A stretch of 64,000 bases of DNA. Source: VAZQ01 sp963702695. GTDB lineage: Bacteria > Pseudomonadota > Alphaproteobacteria > Rhizobiales > Xanthobacteraceae. The position numbers were made by a program, and so were the translations under genes. Of this stretch, positions 8,742-17,392 are shown piece after piece (within the stretch, counting starts at the first letter, position 1; each line of letters starts with the position of its first letter). The notes beneath the pieces are model-generated. The model did not search any database, was not told where the DNA came from, and saw nothing but the letters and a program-made list of their open reading frames with translations. The stretch covers positions 1 through 64,000 of the forward strand of contig CAVPDS010000005.1 of the NCBI GenBank assembly GCA_963702695.1, written 5' to 3'.

Positions 8742-10556
8742 TCAGCGGCGTGGCTTGAAGACCAACACCCCGGTTCCATCGAGCGGAACGCGCTCCAGGA
8801 AATCCGGCACCTCACCGCGGCTCAGCGCGGCAGCGAGTCCTTCCGGTGCCGCGGCGGCGTAGTTGTAGCGCTCCGGCGCGCCCCGGCAGAAGGCGATGTA
8901 GTCGACGCCGAGCGCCGCGATCCGCGCCTTCGTCTCATCAGGGCGGGCCAGGAAGATGTCGAGCATCGCGATGTTGCCTTCGACGTTACGATGATAGGGC
9001 GCGGCGAGCACGGAGTGCGGCGTCTCCATCAAAAGGAACGGTCCGGCATCGATGAACGCGGCGACGCGCCCGCGCGGCAGCCGCGCCAGCGGCGCATAGT
9101 CGGCGGCGCTGCGGCAGGTGCCGGGGCCATCGGAAATCACCTGCGGGGGGTGCGTGCCGTCGATCGCTTCGAGCGCCCGCGCGCCCACGCTGCCGATTGC
9201 GATCAGCGCAATCGGATTGAGCACAAGCGCAGCGAGAAGGGCGGGACGGCCGATGCCAAAATACGCGGGCGCGCGGTCCCGGGCGGGGAGGGCGCGAATG
9301 AGCGCCGCCGGGACCATCGCCGCGGCCAGCGCATTCGCCGCCGCGCTCGAGCGAAGCTCCCAGGCCGCGAGCAGGCAGAGTGTCGTCAGGACCGCAGTGC
9401 AGGTGAGCCAGCCCCACCGCGCCTCGCCGTCGCGCGCACAACGAATAACGCCGAAGATGAGCCCCGCCACGGGAAGTCCATAATACGCCGGCGCTTCACC
9501 CGGCAGGTCGTGCATGACGCTGAAGAAGCTGCGCGCTTCGCTGACGTTCGCGAGCCAGAGCGTCGTCAGCCGCGGATCGAGATTGCCGTAGGGATCGCCG
9601 AGGCAGGCGGGGAAACCAAGCGCAATCGTTGCAGCGAGGACGGCCGCGAGCGCTCCGGTCCCGGCCACCCGGCGCGGTATTGACGGGAGGCCAGGCGCGG
9701 CGACCAGCAGCGCCAGGCCGAGCCCGCCGAGCGTAGCGGTGACGACCTGAACCAGCGAGAGGGTATCGCAGGCGGTCACGAGGTAGCGCGCCGGCGGCAC
9801 GGTTGCCAGGAACAGCGCGAACGTCACGCCGGCGAAGGCGATGCCGAACGCTGCGGCCGCGGCACGCACCGGCGCGCCACCTGCAATCCAGCGCACCGTC
9901 ACGATCGCCGCCAGCGCCGCCATCGGTGGCGCGAGTTCCTGCCCGATCGCGAGCGACAGCGCGGCCATGGCGCCTGCGGTCCCCGCGTCGCGCGCGCGCG
10001 CCGGTTGGCGCGTGGCGAACGCCAGCGACCAGACCAGCAGCGCCAGTTGGACATTGTGATGGTCGATCGCGCCGGGCCGGAAATGCTGCAGCACCGGCGC
10101 CATGGTCGCGGCAAAGACCAGCGCCAGGCGCGCCGCCACGTCGCCGGCAAGCTCGCGCGCCAGCCGGGCGATGCCGGCGAAGAACGCGAGCAGCACGAGG
10201 GCGGGCCAGATCACGGTCGCGAGGCGCTCCGCTGTTGCGACGGGGAGGACCCATTCCCCCGCTCGGATCAGCAGCGCGAGCGGCACATCGATCAGCCGCG
10301 ACCAATGCATGTCGACGCCGCCGGCGAGGCCGAGGCGATATTGCGTGAGGTCGAACCAGCTTTGGCCGTTGAGGAAATCGCGGACCTCGACCAGGCGCAT
10401 CGCGTCATCGGTCGAGAGGCTCTCGCCGCCGCGCAGGCCGACAGCAAGCGAGGTCGCGACGGTCACGCCCCAGAGGACCAGCACCAGCGTGCGGGTTTCG
10501 GATCGTCGTGCCCGCTGTTCCGGTGCGAGAGGGGAATAGGTCGCCGATAGAGACAT
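8742..10556 (-). CDS. polytopic membrane protein, GT-C glycosyltransferase-like
   Basis: A 604-residue protein with about ten or eleven hydrophobic segments and a soluble C-terminus (about 480-604). Near the N-terminus, LSTDDAMRLVEVRDFLNG is followed by MHWSRLIDVPLALL. This acidic first-loop arrangement is what GT-C enzymes such as ArnT, PMT or STT3-like proteins use to bind lipid-linked sugars. The conserved HFRPGAIDHHNVQ loop supports a catalytic membrane enzyme. The donor, acceptor and exact family are not recognisable. ATG 10556 is the first good start. No other cell-envelope genes adjoin it except mepA. Confidence 0.55.
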   Translation of the reverse strand: MSLSATYSPLAPEQRARRSETRTLVLVLWGVTVATSLAVGLRGGESLSTDDAMRLVEVRDFLNGQSWFDLTQYRLGLAGGVDMHWSRLIDVPLALLIRAGEWVLPVATAERLATVIWPALVLLAFFAGIARLARELAGDVAARLALVFAATMAPVLQHFRPGAIDHHNVQLALLVWSLAFATRQPARARDAGTAGAMAALSLAIGQELAPPMAALAAIVTVRWIAGGAPVRAAAAAFGIAFAGVTFALFLATVPPARYLVTACDTLSLVQVVTATLGGLGLALLVAAPGLPSIPRRVAGTGALAAVLAATIALGFPACLGDPYGNLDPRLTTLWLANVSEARSFFSVMHDLPGEAPAYYGLPVAGLIFGVIRCARDGEARWGWLTCTAVLTTLCLLAAWELRSSAAANALAAAMVPAALIRALPARDRAPAYFGIGRPALLAALVLNPIALIAIGSVGARALEAIDGTHPPQVISDGPGTCRSAADYAPLARLPRGRVAAFIDAGPFLLMETPHSVLAAPYHRNVEGNIAMLDIFLARPDETKARIAALGVDYIAFCRGAPERYNYAAAAPEGLAAALSRGEVPDFLERVPLDGTGVLVFKPRR

Positions 10557-10626
10557 CGCCTGGCTCCGCGCGATGGCGCGAAGCTAAGGCGGTCGTCTTA
10601 AGAGGCCATGAAGAATGGGTTTACCG

Positions 10627-10932
10627 TCAGCGGGAGGCGCCGCGCTTGCGGGTCGCGGCGGCCTTCTTTGCCGAGCGGGAACGCGCGGCCGCCGGGCGGT
10701 TGGCGGAAGCCCGCCCGCCGATGCGTCCGCCTTTGCGCGATGAAGCCACGCTGCGCTTCTTGCCACGGCCGGAACCGCTCTTCTTGCCGCCGTGGGTCTC
10801 CTTGTTCACCGTCGCCCAGGCGCGCCGTTCGGCCTCCTGGTCGGCGACACCACGCTTCTCGTAGCCCTCCTCGATATGCTCGGCCATGCGCTTTTGCTTG
10901 TCGGTGTAACTCGACTTGTCACCGCGGGGCAT
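10627..10932 (-). CDS. small very basic protein (plasmid stabilisation-like)
   Basis: A 101-residue protein. The N-terminal half (MPRGDKSSYTDKQKRMAEHIEEGYEKRG and beyond) is helical and charged. The C-terminal half is an Arg/Lys/Ser/Ala-rich tail resembling histone H1-like or nucleoid-binding tails. Similar Rhizobiales proteins are often labelled plasmid stabilisation protein without functional proof. Ribosome site GGAGAG lies before ATG 10932. It is monocistronic; the flanking gaps (10557-10626, 10933-11119) show nothing else. Confidence 0.7.
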   Translation of the reverse strand: MPRGDKSSYTDKQKRMAEHIEEGYEKRGVADQEAERRAWATVNKETHGGKKSGSGRGKKRSVASSRKGGRIGGRASANRPAAARSRSAKKAAATRKRGASR

Positions 10933-11119
10933 CGCATCTCTCCTTAAGTCGTATCACCTCAATTCGTATCGTCGTCGAAGCTCGAATTCCTGATGATTGC
11001 AACGCGCCCGTGAGAGGCGGGTTCCGCTCGTCGCACGCCCGGCACGGAACCTAGCGTGCCTCTCGCCGTTGCCTCCGCAAGGGGCGCGACCCCCTCACCA
11101 CTCAAGAAGGAGAAAGCGA

Positions 11120-11515
11120 ATGGCAATGAACACGCAAGGCACGACGCTCGATCGCCGCGAGACGGTGTCCCTCATCGGCAGCGACAAGGTCGAAGGGACG
11201 CCGGTTTACCGCTCGAATGGCGAGCGCGTCGGCCAGGTCGACCGGGTGATGATCGACAAGATCAGTGGCAAGGTCGCCTACGCGGTGATGAGCTTCGGCG
11301 GCTTCCTCGGCATCGGCGAGGACTATTACCCGCTGCCGTGGTCGCTGCTGACCTACAACCCGAGTCTCGAAGGCTACGAGGTGAACGTCGGCGAGCAACA
11401 ACTCAAGGGCGCGCCGAAGTACTCCAAGCACGAGACCTGGGACTGGTCGGACCGCGCTCGCGATCAGAAGGTCTACGACTACTATGGCGTGAAGCCTTAT
11501 TGGGGCATGCCGTAA
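11120..11515 (+). CDS. PRC-barrel domain protein
   Basis: A 131-residue cytosolic protein with one PRC-barrel (about residues 15-90: SLIGSDKVEGTPVYRSNGERVG, then VMIDKISGKVAYAVMSFGGFLGIG and YYPLPWSLLTY). The C-terminal part is hydrophilic and rich in tyrosine and tryptophan. Single PRC-barrels are small beta-barrels that serve as protein- or RNA-binding modules, and in Rhizobiales often belong to stress-induced genes. ATG 11120 follows AAGGAGAAAG. A strong terminator follows the stop. Confidence 0.88.
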   Translation: MAMNTQGTTLDRRETVSLIGSDKVEGTPVYRSNGERVGQVDRVMIDKISGKVAYAVMSFGGFLGIGEDYYPLPWSLLTYNPSLEGYEVNVGEQQLKGAPKYSKHETWDWSDRARDQKVYDYYGVKPYWGMP

Positions 11516-11537
11516 GAATTTCGGCGTGCTAAATCTC

Positions 11538-11568
11538 AGGCCCCGGCGCTCCCGCCGGGGCTTTTTTC
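11538..11568 (+). terminator. rho-independent terminator after the PRC-barrel gene
   Basis: GGCCCCGGCG and CGCCGGGGC pair across a short loop and are followed by six T residues, 22 bases after the stop codon. Confidence 0.85.
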
Positions 11569-11581
11569 TGCGTGCCGGCGA

Positions 11582-12397
11582 ATGGCGCTTCGGTTCACCA
11601 TCGGTGAGTTGCTGCGTACTTGCGGCGGCGCGCTCGCGCTCACTCTCGCGGTTCCGGCCGGCGCGTTGGCGGCGTGTCCGCCGTCAAGCGTCATCACCGA
11701 CTATGTGCTCGGCGCCGGCCTCTGTCTCGCAGCGACGACGTTCGGGGCGGAGAAGGCCGGCGATGCGCCGACCCTCATCGTGGTCGTCCACGGCGACATC
11801 TCGGACGGCGGCGCCGCGACCTATCACACCGAATTTGCTCGGACACTGGCGCGCCCGCGCGTGGTCGTGGTCGCGCTGATCCGTCCCGGCTATGCCGACG
11901 CCGCCGGCCGCGCGAGCGAAGGCTCAACCTTGGGACGCACGGACAACTACACCGCTCAGAATGTGTCGGCGATCGCGTCCGCCATCGACGCGCTCAAGAA
12001 ACACTACCGCGCCCGCCGCGTGATCTACGTCGGCCATTCCGGCGGAGCCGCGATCGGCGGCGCGCTGATCGGCCGCCGGCCCGGCCTGGTGGACGCCGCC
12101 GTGCTGGTGTCATGTCCCTGCGATATCCCGCGCTGGCTCTATCTGCACCATCGCCCGCCATGGACGCGCAGCCTGTCGCCTGATTTCTTCGTGCCGCGCG
12201 TGCCGAAAATGACGCAGGTGATTGCCATCACCGGCGCCGACGACGCGAACACCTTCCCGACGTTGGCGGAGAATTACGCGGCGGGGCTCGCCGACCGCGG
12301 CGTTCCGGCGCGCTTCATCGCGGTCCCCGGCGCGGCCCATGGATTTTCGGGCATGGCCAAGGCGACGCGCGATACGATCGAGGCGATGCTTCCGTAA
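11582..12397 (+). CDS. exported alpha/beta hydrolase
   Basis: A 271-residue hydrolase with a signal peptide (about residues 1-31, PAGALAAC). The fold shows LIVVVHGD (oxyanion hole), nucleophile S153 in GHSGG, an acidic residue in ITGADDANTF and a late histidine in GAAHGFSG. This fits a serine esterase or peptidase triad. C32 and C49 near the mature N-terminus and the CPC pair could make disulfides. The substrate is unknown. The next gene, a RidA protein, begins 24 bases downstream, so the two may be cotranscribed. Confidence 0.8.
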   Translation: MALRFTIGELLRTCGGALALTLAVPAGALAACPPSSVITDYVLGAGLCLAATTFGAEKAGDAPTLIVVVHGDISDGGAATYHTEFARTLARPRVVVVALIRPGYADAAGRASEGSTLGRTDNYTAQNVSAIASAIDALKKHYRARRVIYVGHSGGAAIGGALIGRRPGLVDAAVLVSCPCDIPRWLYLHHRPPWTRSLSPDFFVPRVPKMTQVIAITGADDANTFPTLAENYAAGLADRGVPARFIAVPGAAHGFSGMAKATRDTIEAMLP

Positions 12398-12421
12398 CAC
12401 CACAGCGAAAGGAGCCGACAC

Positions 12422-12814
12422 ATGGCCGTCTACATGGAGAAGAGCGAGATGCAGGCGGCGCGCGCCTATTCGCCGGCGGTGATCACCGAAGGCGGGCGCA
12501 CGGTGTGGCTCGCCGGCCAGACCGCCACGCGCGACGCCGCGGGCCACGACATCGCCGGAAATTTCGAGGCGCAGGTGCGTACGATCTTCGCCCTGATCGA
12601 CCAGACCCTGCAGCGCGCCGGCGGCCGCCTCGCCGATCTCGTCACCATGACGGTCTTCATCAACGACCCGCGCCACGGCGACCGCTTCGTCGAGCTGCGC
12701 AAGGAGTTCTTTCCCGGGGGGAATTTCCCGGCGAGCGCGCTGATCACCGTGTCGAACTTCGCGCGGCCGGGGATGCTGATCGAGATCCAGGGCGTGGCGG
12801 TGATCGGAGGATGA
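12422..12814 (+). CDS. RidA family (enamine/imine deaminase-like) protein
   Basis: A 130-residue YjgF/YER057c/UK114 protein. The end motif NFARPGMLIEIQGVAV contains the arginine that binds the carboxylate of the enamine intermediate, and a glutamate follows. The trimer-forming fold is complete. RidA proteins hydrolyse reactive 2-aminoacrylate or related imines, but many paralogues have other substrates. AAGGAG lies six bases before ATG 12422. It sits directly behind an exported hydrolase gene. Confidence 0.9.
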   Translation: MAVYMEKSEMQAARAYSPAVITEGGRTVWLAGQTATRDAAGHDIAGNFEAQVRTIFALIDQTLQRAGGRLADLVTMTVFINDPRHGDRFVELRKEFFPGGNFPASALITVSNFARPGMLIEIQGVAVIGG

Positions 12815-13092
12815 GTTCAAGGTCAACGGTGAGCCGCCCGCAAGTTCGGCGGTCGTCCTCGCCGAAAGCGGCGCTCGCGTTAGCTTGGCACGACGATATT
12901 CACATAAGACAACTTTCCCAGATTTCAGGGAACGCGAAGTAGTCGATGCCAAGGATGTGATCGACGTTCGATCCGCGAACGGTCACAGACAGGCTTGCCC
13001 CAAAATCGCGCGGGGCTGATGCTATTCGCGTTCCAGCGCGGGCAACGCGCGCAGGCGCGAAACAAGCCCCCGCGACGACAAGGGAGGTCAGC

Positions 13093-13968
13093 ATGCATGG
13101 TCGTAACGCGATCGGTGCAACGGCGCTCGTGTTGGTGTCGTTGACGATGATTGGCAGCGCCGCAGCGCTCGACGAAAGCAAGTATCCCGATTTCAACGGG
13201 CAATGGCGACGGGCCGGCAACGTACGGGGCGAGGGTCGCGGCAGTGCCTTCGATCCCAGCAAGCCAATCGGACGCCCAGAGAAGCCGCCGTTGACGCCAG
13301 AATATCAGGCGATCTACGAGGCGAATCTCGACGATATGGCGCAGGGCGGACAAGGCATCGATCCGACCTACAAGTGCCTTTCTCCAGGCATGCCGCGCGT
13401 CATGATTCCCTACGGGGGGATGGAATTCGTCGTGACTCCGGCGACCACACACATTCTGTTTGTGCGCGACTGGGACTTCACTCGCCACATCTACACGGAT
13501 GGCCGCACCTTTCCCGCCAACATGGCGGACTCTCCGGAATTCCTAGGCTATTCGATCGGGAAATGGCTCGATACCGACAGCGGCGGCCGCTACGCCACGC
13601 TGGCGGTGGAAACCCGCGGCCTGAAGGGTCCGCGAGTCTACGACGCCAGCGGCATCCCGTTGCATGCGGATAACGAGACCGTCATCCAGGAGCGCATCTA
13701 TCTCGATAAAGGCGATCCGAACCTGCTGCACGACGACATCACCACCATCGACCACGCGCTCAGCCGGCCGTGGCTGGTCAACCAGAGCTACAAGCGGGTG
13801 GTGAGCGACAAACCGCTCTGGTTCAATCACCAGATTTGTGGGGAGGGCAATAATCACGTCGGCATCGGCAAGGAGAACTACTTTCTCAGCAGCGATGGCT
13901 ACCTGATGCCGACCAAGCGGGACCAGCCGCCGCCCGACCTGCGCTATTTCAAGAGGTACGATCAATAA
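13093..13968 (+). CDS. secreted protein of unknown function
   Basis: A 291-residue protein with a clear signal peptide (about residues 1-25, GSAAALDE). The mature part begins YPDFNGQWRR and has PPLTPEYQAIYEANL, CLSPGMPRVM, a long beta-rich middle and NHQICGEGNNHVG near the end. Two cysteines could form a disulfide. Proteins of this layout are frequent in Bradyrhizobium-like genomes and have no assigned role; I do not recognise a catalytic motif. GGAGG precedes ATG 13093. The 278-base gap upstream (12815-13092) holds no other recognisable element. Confidence 0.7.
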   Translation: MHGRNAIGATALVLVSLTMIGSAAALDESKYPDFNGQWRRAGNVRGEGRGSAFDPSKPIGRPEKPPLTPEYQAIYEANLDDMAQGGQGIDPTYKCLSPGMPRVMIPYGGMEFVVTPATTHILFVRDWDFTRHIYTDGRTFPANMADSPEFLGYSIGKWLDTDSGGRYATLAVETRGLKGPRVYDASGIPLHADNETVIQERIYLDKGDPNLLHDDITTIDHALSRPWLVNQSYKRVVSDKPLWFNHQICGEGNNHVGIGKENYFLSSDGYLMPTKRDQPPPDLRYFKRYDQ

Positions 13969-14071
13969 GATGGCCCAGGCGACCGCCGGTTTGCGTGCTT
14001 GCTGCGCGTAAGCACGCATCCTCCGCTCGTGTCATTCACCGAGGAAATCGAAAAATTTCCAAATGCCCGCT

Positions 14072-14153
14072 TTGCCTCCTTCTGCTTCTCCAGCCGCTTG
14101 CGCTCGCGGGTGACGTCGTCGCCGTAGCATTTCGCGGTCACGTCCTTGCGGAA
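14072..14153 (-). repeat. partial copy of the lepA 3' region (copy 1)
   Basis: This stretch matches lepA positions about 18686-18769 with about five substitutions and one single-base gap. On the minus strand it reads FRKDVTAKCYGDDVTRERKR, the LepA C-terminal signature. It covers an interior part of the tail and lacks the last 26 codons. With the copy at 16064-16155 it brackets the first segment of the accessory region next to lepA. Confidence 0.8.
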
Positions 14154-14358
14154 GTCGCTTCCAGGCTGATCGTGACTGCAAGCCGCTCGTTAATTCGTAC
14201 GGTTCGGTCTGTGGGTATCCCACACAGCAAGAGGTCATCTCCGTCCTCGATCCACATCACGGCTTTTGATCCACCGGACATGGTCATGCCGCCGCTCTTA
14301 ACCCTAAACGTATATCGGCCATCAGTCAGAACTCTGGCATCGCGATATCGGATCTGGC
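14138..14358 (-). pseudogene. C-terminal part of an unknown gene split by the IS3 element
   Basis: The minus-strand frame from the left end of the IS reads QIRYRDARVLTDGRYTFRVK and on to a stop at 14138, partly inside the lepA-like repeat. The N-terminal part of the same gene lies on the other side of the IS at 15596-15985. Removing the element joins VKNFG to QIRYRD in frame. No family recognised. Base composition is less GC-rich than the neighbours. Confidence 0.55.
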
Positions 14359-14415
14359 CTGCACCCGGTTCCGAAGACACCGAGTTAGGTGTTTTGATGG
14401 AGCTGGAGGTGGGTC

Positions 14416-14706
14416 ATGGAGAGACGGAAGTTTACGCGGGAGTTCAAGCTTGAGGCTGTGCGCCTGATCAAGGATCGAGGCGTATCCTATGTGCAGGCGT
14501 CGCAAGACCTGAACGTTCACACGTCGCAACTACGCGAGTGGGTGAAGAAGTTCTCCGACGACCCGCAACATGGCTTTCCCGGCAACGGCCAGATGAAGCC
14601 CGAGCAGCTCGAGATCGCACAGCTCAAGCGCGAAGTGGCGAAGCTGAAGGCGGAGCGAGACATCCTAAAAAAAGCCGCGGCCTACTTCGCGAAGGAATCG
14701 ACGTGA
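14416..14706 (+). CDS. IS3-family transposase OrfA
   Basis: A 96-residue helix-turn-helix protein (MERRKFTREFKLEAVRLIKD) with a C-terminal leucine-zipper-like segment (QLKREVAKLKAERDILKKA). It binds the IS ends. Codons CTA AAA AAA at 14665-14673 create an A7G slippery run, the usual -1 frameshift signal for making the OrfAB transposase. The stop overlaps the OrfB GTG start (GTGA). Confidence 0.92.
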   Translation: MERRKFTREFKLEAVRLIKDRGVSYVQASQDLNVHTSQLREWVKKFSDDPQHGFPGNGQMKPEQLEIAQLKREVAKLKAERDILKKAAAYFAKEST

Positions 14707-15569
14707 AGTTCGGTTTTATCGTGAGGCACCGGGGGATCTGGGCCGTGGACTGGATGTGCGAGGCGCTCGGTGTCTCGCGGGGTGGCTTCTATGCTTGGCT
14801 GACACGACCGCGCAGTCAGCGCAGTCGGGATAACGAAGAGCTCGGTGCGAAGGTGCGCGCAAGCTTCTTGGCAAGCGATCGGACCTACGGCGCCAGGCGC
14901 GTGTGGAAGGACCTGCTGGCAGAAGGGTTGTCGTGCGGTCTGCATCGGATCGAACGGTTGATGCGATCACAGGCTCTCAAAGCACGTCCGCGCCGGCGCC
15001 GTCTGCCGCCCGATCTGGGTGAGCGGCAGGCGGGCGCCGTCGCTCCGAACGTCCTCGATCGTACCTTTGAAGCCGCCGCCCCAAACCGCAAATGGATCGC
15101 TGACTTCACGTATGTGTGGACAGCAGAAGGTTGGCTGTATGTGGCGGCCGTCGTCGATCTGTTCTCTCGACGTGTTGTTGGCTGGTCGATGAGCGCGGCG
15201 ATGAAGGCGCAGCTCGTCACCGATGCCCTGGTGATGGCGATCTGGCGCCGGGGCAAGCCTGATGCCCTGCTGCATCACTCCGATCGCGGCAGTCAGTACA
15301 CCAGCGAACAGTTCCAGCGGCTGATGTCTGACAATGGCGTCGTCTGCTCGATGAGCCGATCAGGCAACGTGTGGGACAACGCCGCCATGGAGAGCTTCTT
15401 CTCGTCGCTCAAGACCGAGCGCACTGGGCGCAAAACCTATCGAACTAGGGACGAAGCGAGAGCCGACGTGTTCGACTACATCGAACGCTTCTACAATGCC
15501 AAACGTAGGCACTCGACGATCGGATATCTGAGCCCTATGGAGTTCGAGCGGAAGGCTGGATTAGCTTAA
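14703..15569 (+). CDS. IS3-family transposase OrfB (DDE integrase)
   Basis: A 288-residue catalytic subunit with an rve integrase core. The first acidic residue is in WIADFTYV, the second in HHSDRGSQYTS and the glutamate in NAAMESFFSSLKTE. The end, FYNAKRRHSTIGYLSPMEFE, is the typical IS3 tail. GTG 14703 overlaps the OrfA stop. The product may also be made as an OrfA-OrfB fusion after -1 slippage at the A7 run near 14667-14673. Confidence 0.93.
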   Translation: MKFGFIVRHRGIWAVDWMCEALGVSRGGFYAWLTRPRSQRSRDNEELGAKVRASFLASDRTYGARRVWKDLLAEGLSCGLHRIERLMRSQALKARPRRRRLPPDLGERQAGAVAPNVLDRTFEAAAPNRKWIADFTYVWTAEGWLYVAAVVDLFSRRVVGWSMSAAMKAQLVTDALVMAIWRRGKPDALLHHSDRGSQYTSEQFQRLMSDNGVVCSMSRSGNVWDNAAMESFFSSLKTERTGRKTYRTRDEARADVFDYIERFYNAKRRHSTIGYLSPMEFERKAGLA

Positions 15570-15595
15570 CCGCGTGTCATTCAAACCGGGTGCAG

Positions 15596-15985
15596 ACCAA
15601 AATTCTTGACATGAGGATAAGCGCTTTCTAACAGCTTGAATACATGCTCCTCCGGGAATCGCCTTTGCATAAGCTTGCAAGGACCATGCGTGTACGCGAC
15701 GTTTGCGCCGAAAAAGCCAGCATGGGTTGTTCGTTCCATCCAACCTGGGACAGCGGTTCCTTTCCTGAAATGCAAGTCAAATAGCGCTCCGACATTCCCG
15801 GGCAGCACGGCTGTGCTGCCGATCAACGCGCCACCAAAGACGATTTGACGCCGATCAAAGCAGTGCATCATGGCCCGAACTCGTGGAAATAACCGATTCA
15901 CAATGTAGCGAATGGGCGCCTGAAAGTCAAAGATGCTCTCTTGTAAGTATCTGAAACATAACGGATAAATGGAGAATTTTATGGT
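15596..15985 (-). pseudogene. N-terminal part of an unknown gene split by the IS3 element
   Basis: The open minus-strand frame reads KFSIYPLCFRYLQESIFDF, then IVFGGALIGSTAVLPGN, then VAYTHGPCKLMQRRFPEE, and runs into the IS at VKNFG. No ATG occurs before the upstream stop near 15985, only a GTG at 15901, so the true N-terminus may be lost. The continuation is at 14138-14358. I do not recognise the family. Codon use and the lower GC content suggest acquired DNA. Confidence 0.5.
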
Positions 15986-16063
15986 GATTTAGCTGCCTTG
16001 TTAGCTGCCCAATCTTTGCTCTGAAGGCTTTGTATTTCGTTTTCCAAACGCCGAACCGTCACG

Positions 16064-16155
16064 TCACACATCCACCTTCAGCGCGGCGATGAACGTCTCC
16101 TGCGGGATTTCCACCTTCCCGTACTGGCGCATCTTCTTCTTGCCTTCCTTCTGCT
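16064..16155 (-). repeat. 92-base copy of the lepA 3' end, including its stop codon (copy 2)
   Basis: This stretch is 89/92 identical to 18608-18699, the end of intact lepA, at a constant offset of 2544 bases. The differences are at 16070, 16076 and 16096. It encodes KVEIPQETFIAALKVDV and the stop. It directly repeats the target on the other side of the methyltransferase-Vsr-nuclease cassette. Confidence 0.9.
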
Positions 16156-16219
16156 CCCACTCGCAAATTCCGCTTGTCAGCGGCGAACGATTCGGGAACA
16201 TTATCGCCACGGGGCATCC

Positions 16220-17392
16220 ATGAAAATTGCGGGTCTGTTTGCAGGAATTGGCGGTCTTGAACATGGTCTGCATCAGGCGGGGCATGAAACGCTGGTGCTT
16301 TGCGAAAATTGGGCACCCGCAGCGACTGTGCTCGCCCACCGTTTCGAGGGAATTCCGAATAAGGGCGACATAGCCAAATTGCGAGCGCTGCCGGGTGCGG
16401 TTGATTTGATGACCGCCGGATTCCCTTGTCAGGATCTGAGCCAAGCTGGAAAGACAGCGGGAATTACCGGCGAAAAGTCTGGCCTGGTGGAGCATGTATT
16501 CCGACTTATCGATCGGAGTTGTCCCAAATGGGTTCTGCTCGAAAACGTATCCTTCATGTTGCGGCTCGATCAGGGGAGCGCGATGACTCGGCTCGTGTCG
16601 GAGTTCGAGCAGCGAGGCTACCTTTGGGCGTACCGCGTTGTTAATTCGCTGAGCTTCCTCCCGCATCGGCGACAACGAGTTTTTTTTCTTGCTAGCACGG
16701 AGGGTGATCCCGCCGATGTCTTGCTGGTAGATGAAGCGGAACCACCGATTGTGAGGACAACACTAGATAGCCATGCACACGGCTTCTATTGGACGGAGGG
16801 GACGCGCGGTTTGGGTTGGGGTCCCGATTGTGTTCCGACACTGAAGAACGGTTCCACTGTGGGAATTCCCTCGCCCCCCGCAATTCTTCTTACCAATGGT
16901 GAAATCGTAACGCCGGATATTCGCGATGCGGAGCGACTTCAGGGATTTCCGGCAAATTGGACGAAGCCCGCCGAAGCTGTGGGACGGGCGTCTTTCAGGT
17001 GGTCGCTGGTGGGCAATTCAGTCACACGACCGGTTGCAGCGTGGATTGGCAAACGACTGATGGCGCCGGGCCATTACGACTCGGATCGTGATGGTGCAAA
17101 TCTCATGTCGCAGAATTGGCCTCGCGCGGCCCGGTTCGACGGCACTGTTCAGCGAGAGGTTTCGATCTCTGAATTCCCGGTATGGAGAAAGCGAAAGTCT
17201 CTTCAAGACTTTCTGACTTATGTACCCGCGTTGTTGTCCCCGAGGGCGACCGCGGGCTTCCTTTCTCGCATTGACAAGAGCTCACTGCGATTTGTTCCTG
17301 GATTTAAGGAACGTGTTCGAGCCCACCTGCGCCACGTGCGCACTCTCGACGAGTTCACCTCCGGACAACGATTGCTGCTCGCTGCCGAATGA
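16220..17392 (+). CDS. DNA (cytosine-5) methyltransferase
   Basis: A 390-residue C5-cytosine methyltransferase that transfers methyl from S-adenosylmethionine to cytosine in a specific site. Ordered motifs: I, LFAGIGGLEHG (residues 6-16); IV, GFPCQDLSQAG with catalytic C70; VI, ENV (108-110); VIII, RRQRVF; a target-recognition region of about 60 residues; IX, RDAERLQGFP; X, GNSVTRPVA. After motif X there is an extra C-terminal extension of about 100 residues. The recognition site cannot be deduced. It overlaps the vsr gene by four bases (ATGA) and heads a three-gene restriction-modification unit. GC content is lower than that of the surroundings. Confidence 0.93.
   Translation: MKIAGLFAGIGGLEHGLHQAGHETLVLCENWAPAATVLAHRFEGIPNKGDIAKLRALPGAVDLMTAGFPCQDLSQAGKTAGITGEKSGLVEHVFRLIDRSCPKWVLLENVSFMLRLDQGSAMTRLVSEFEQRGYLWAYRVVNSLSFLPHRRQRVFFLASTEGDPADVLLVDEAEPPIVRTTLDSHAHGFYWTEGTRGLGWGPDCVPTLKNGSTVGIPSPPAILLTNGEIVTPDIRDAERLQGFPANWTKPAEAVGRASFRWSLVGNSVTRPVAAWIGKRLMAPGHYDSDRDGANLMSQNWPRAARFDGTVQREVSISEFPVWRKRKSLQDFLTYVPALLSPRATAGFLSRIDKSSLRFVPGFKERVRAHLRHVRTLDEFTSGQRLLLAAE

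Larger units (their letters stand above)
14360..15594 (+). mobile_element. IS3-family insertion sequence
   Basis: An insertion sequence of about 1.24 kb. The ends are inverted repeats: the left end starts TGCACCCGGTTCCG and the right end, read inward, starts TGCACCCGGTTTGA. The match continues imperfectly through GACACCGAGTTA versus GACACGCGGTTA. It encodes OrfA and OrfB in the overlapping arrangement of IS3 elements. The flanking bases (GGCC on one side, GGTC on the other, read on the minus strand) are a near but not perfect target duplication. Both frames are intact, so it may still be active. Confidence 0.9.

Noticed and set aside
14360..15594. Exact target-site duplication of the IS3 element
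   Set aside because: The flanks (GGTC versus GGCC) differ by one base, so I report a near-duplication only.
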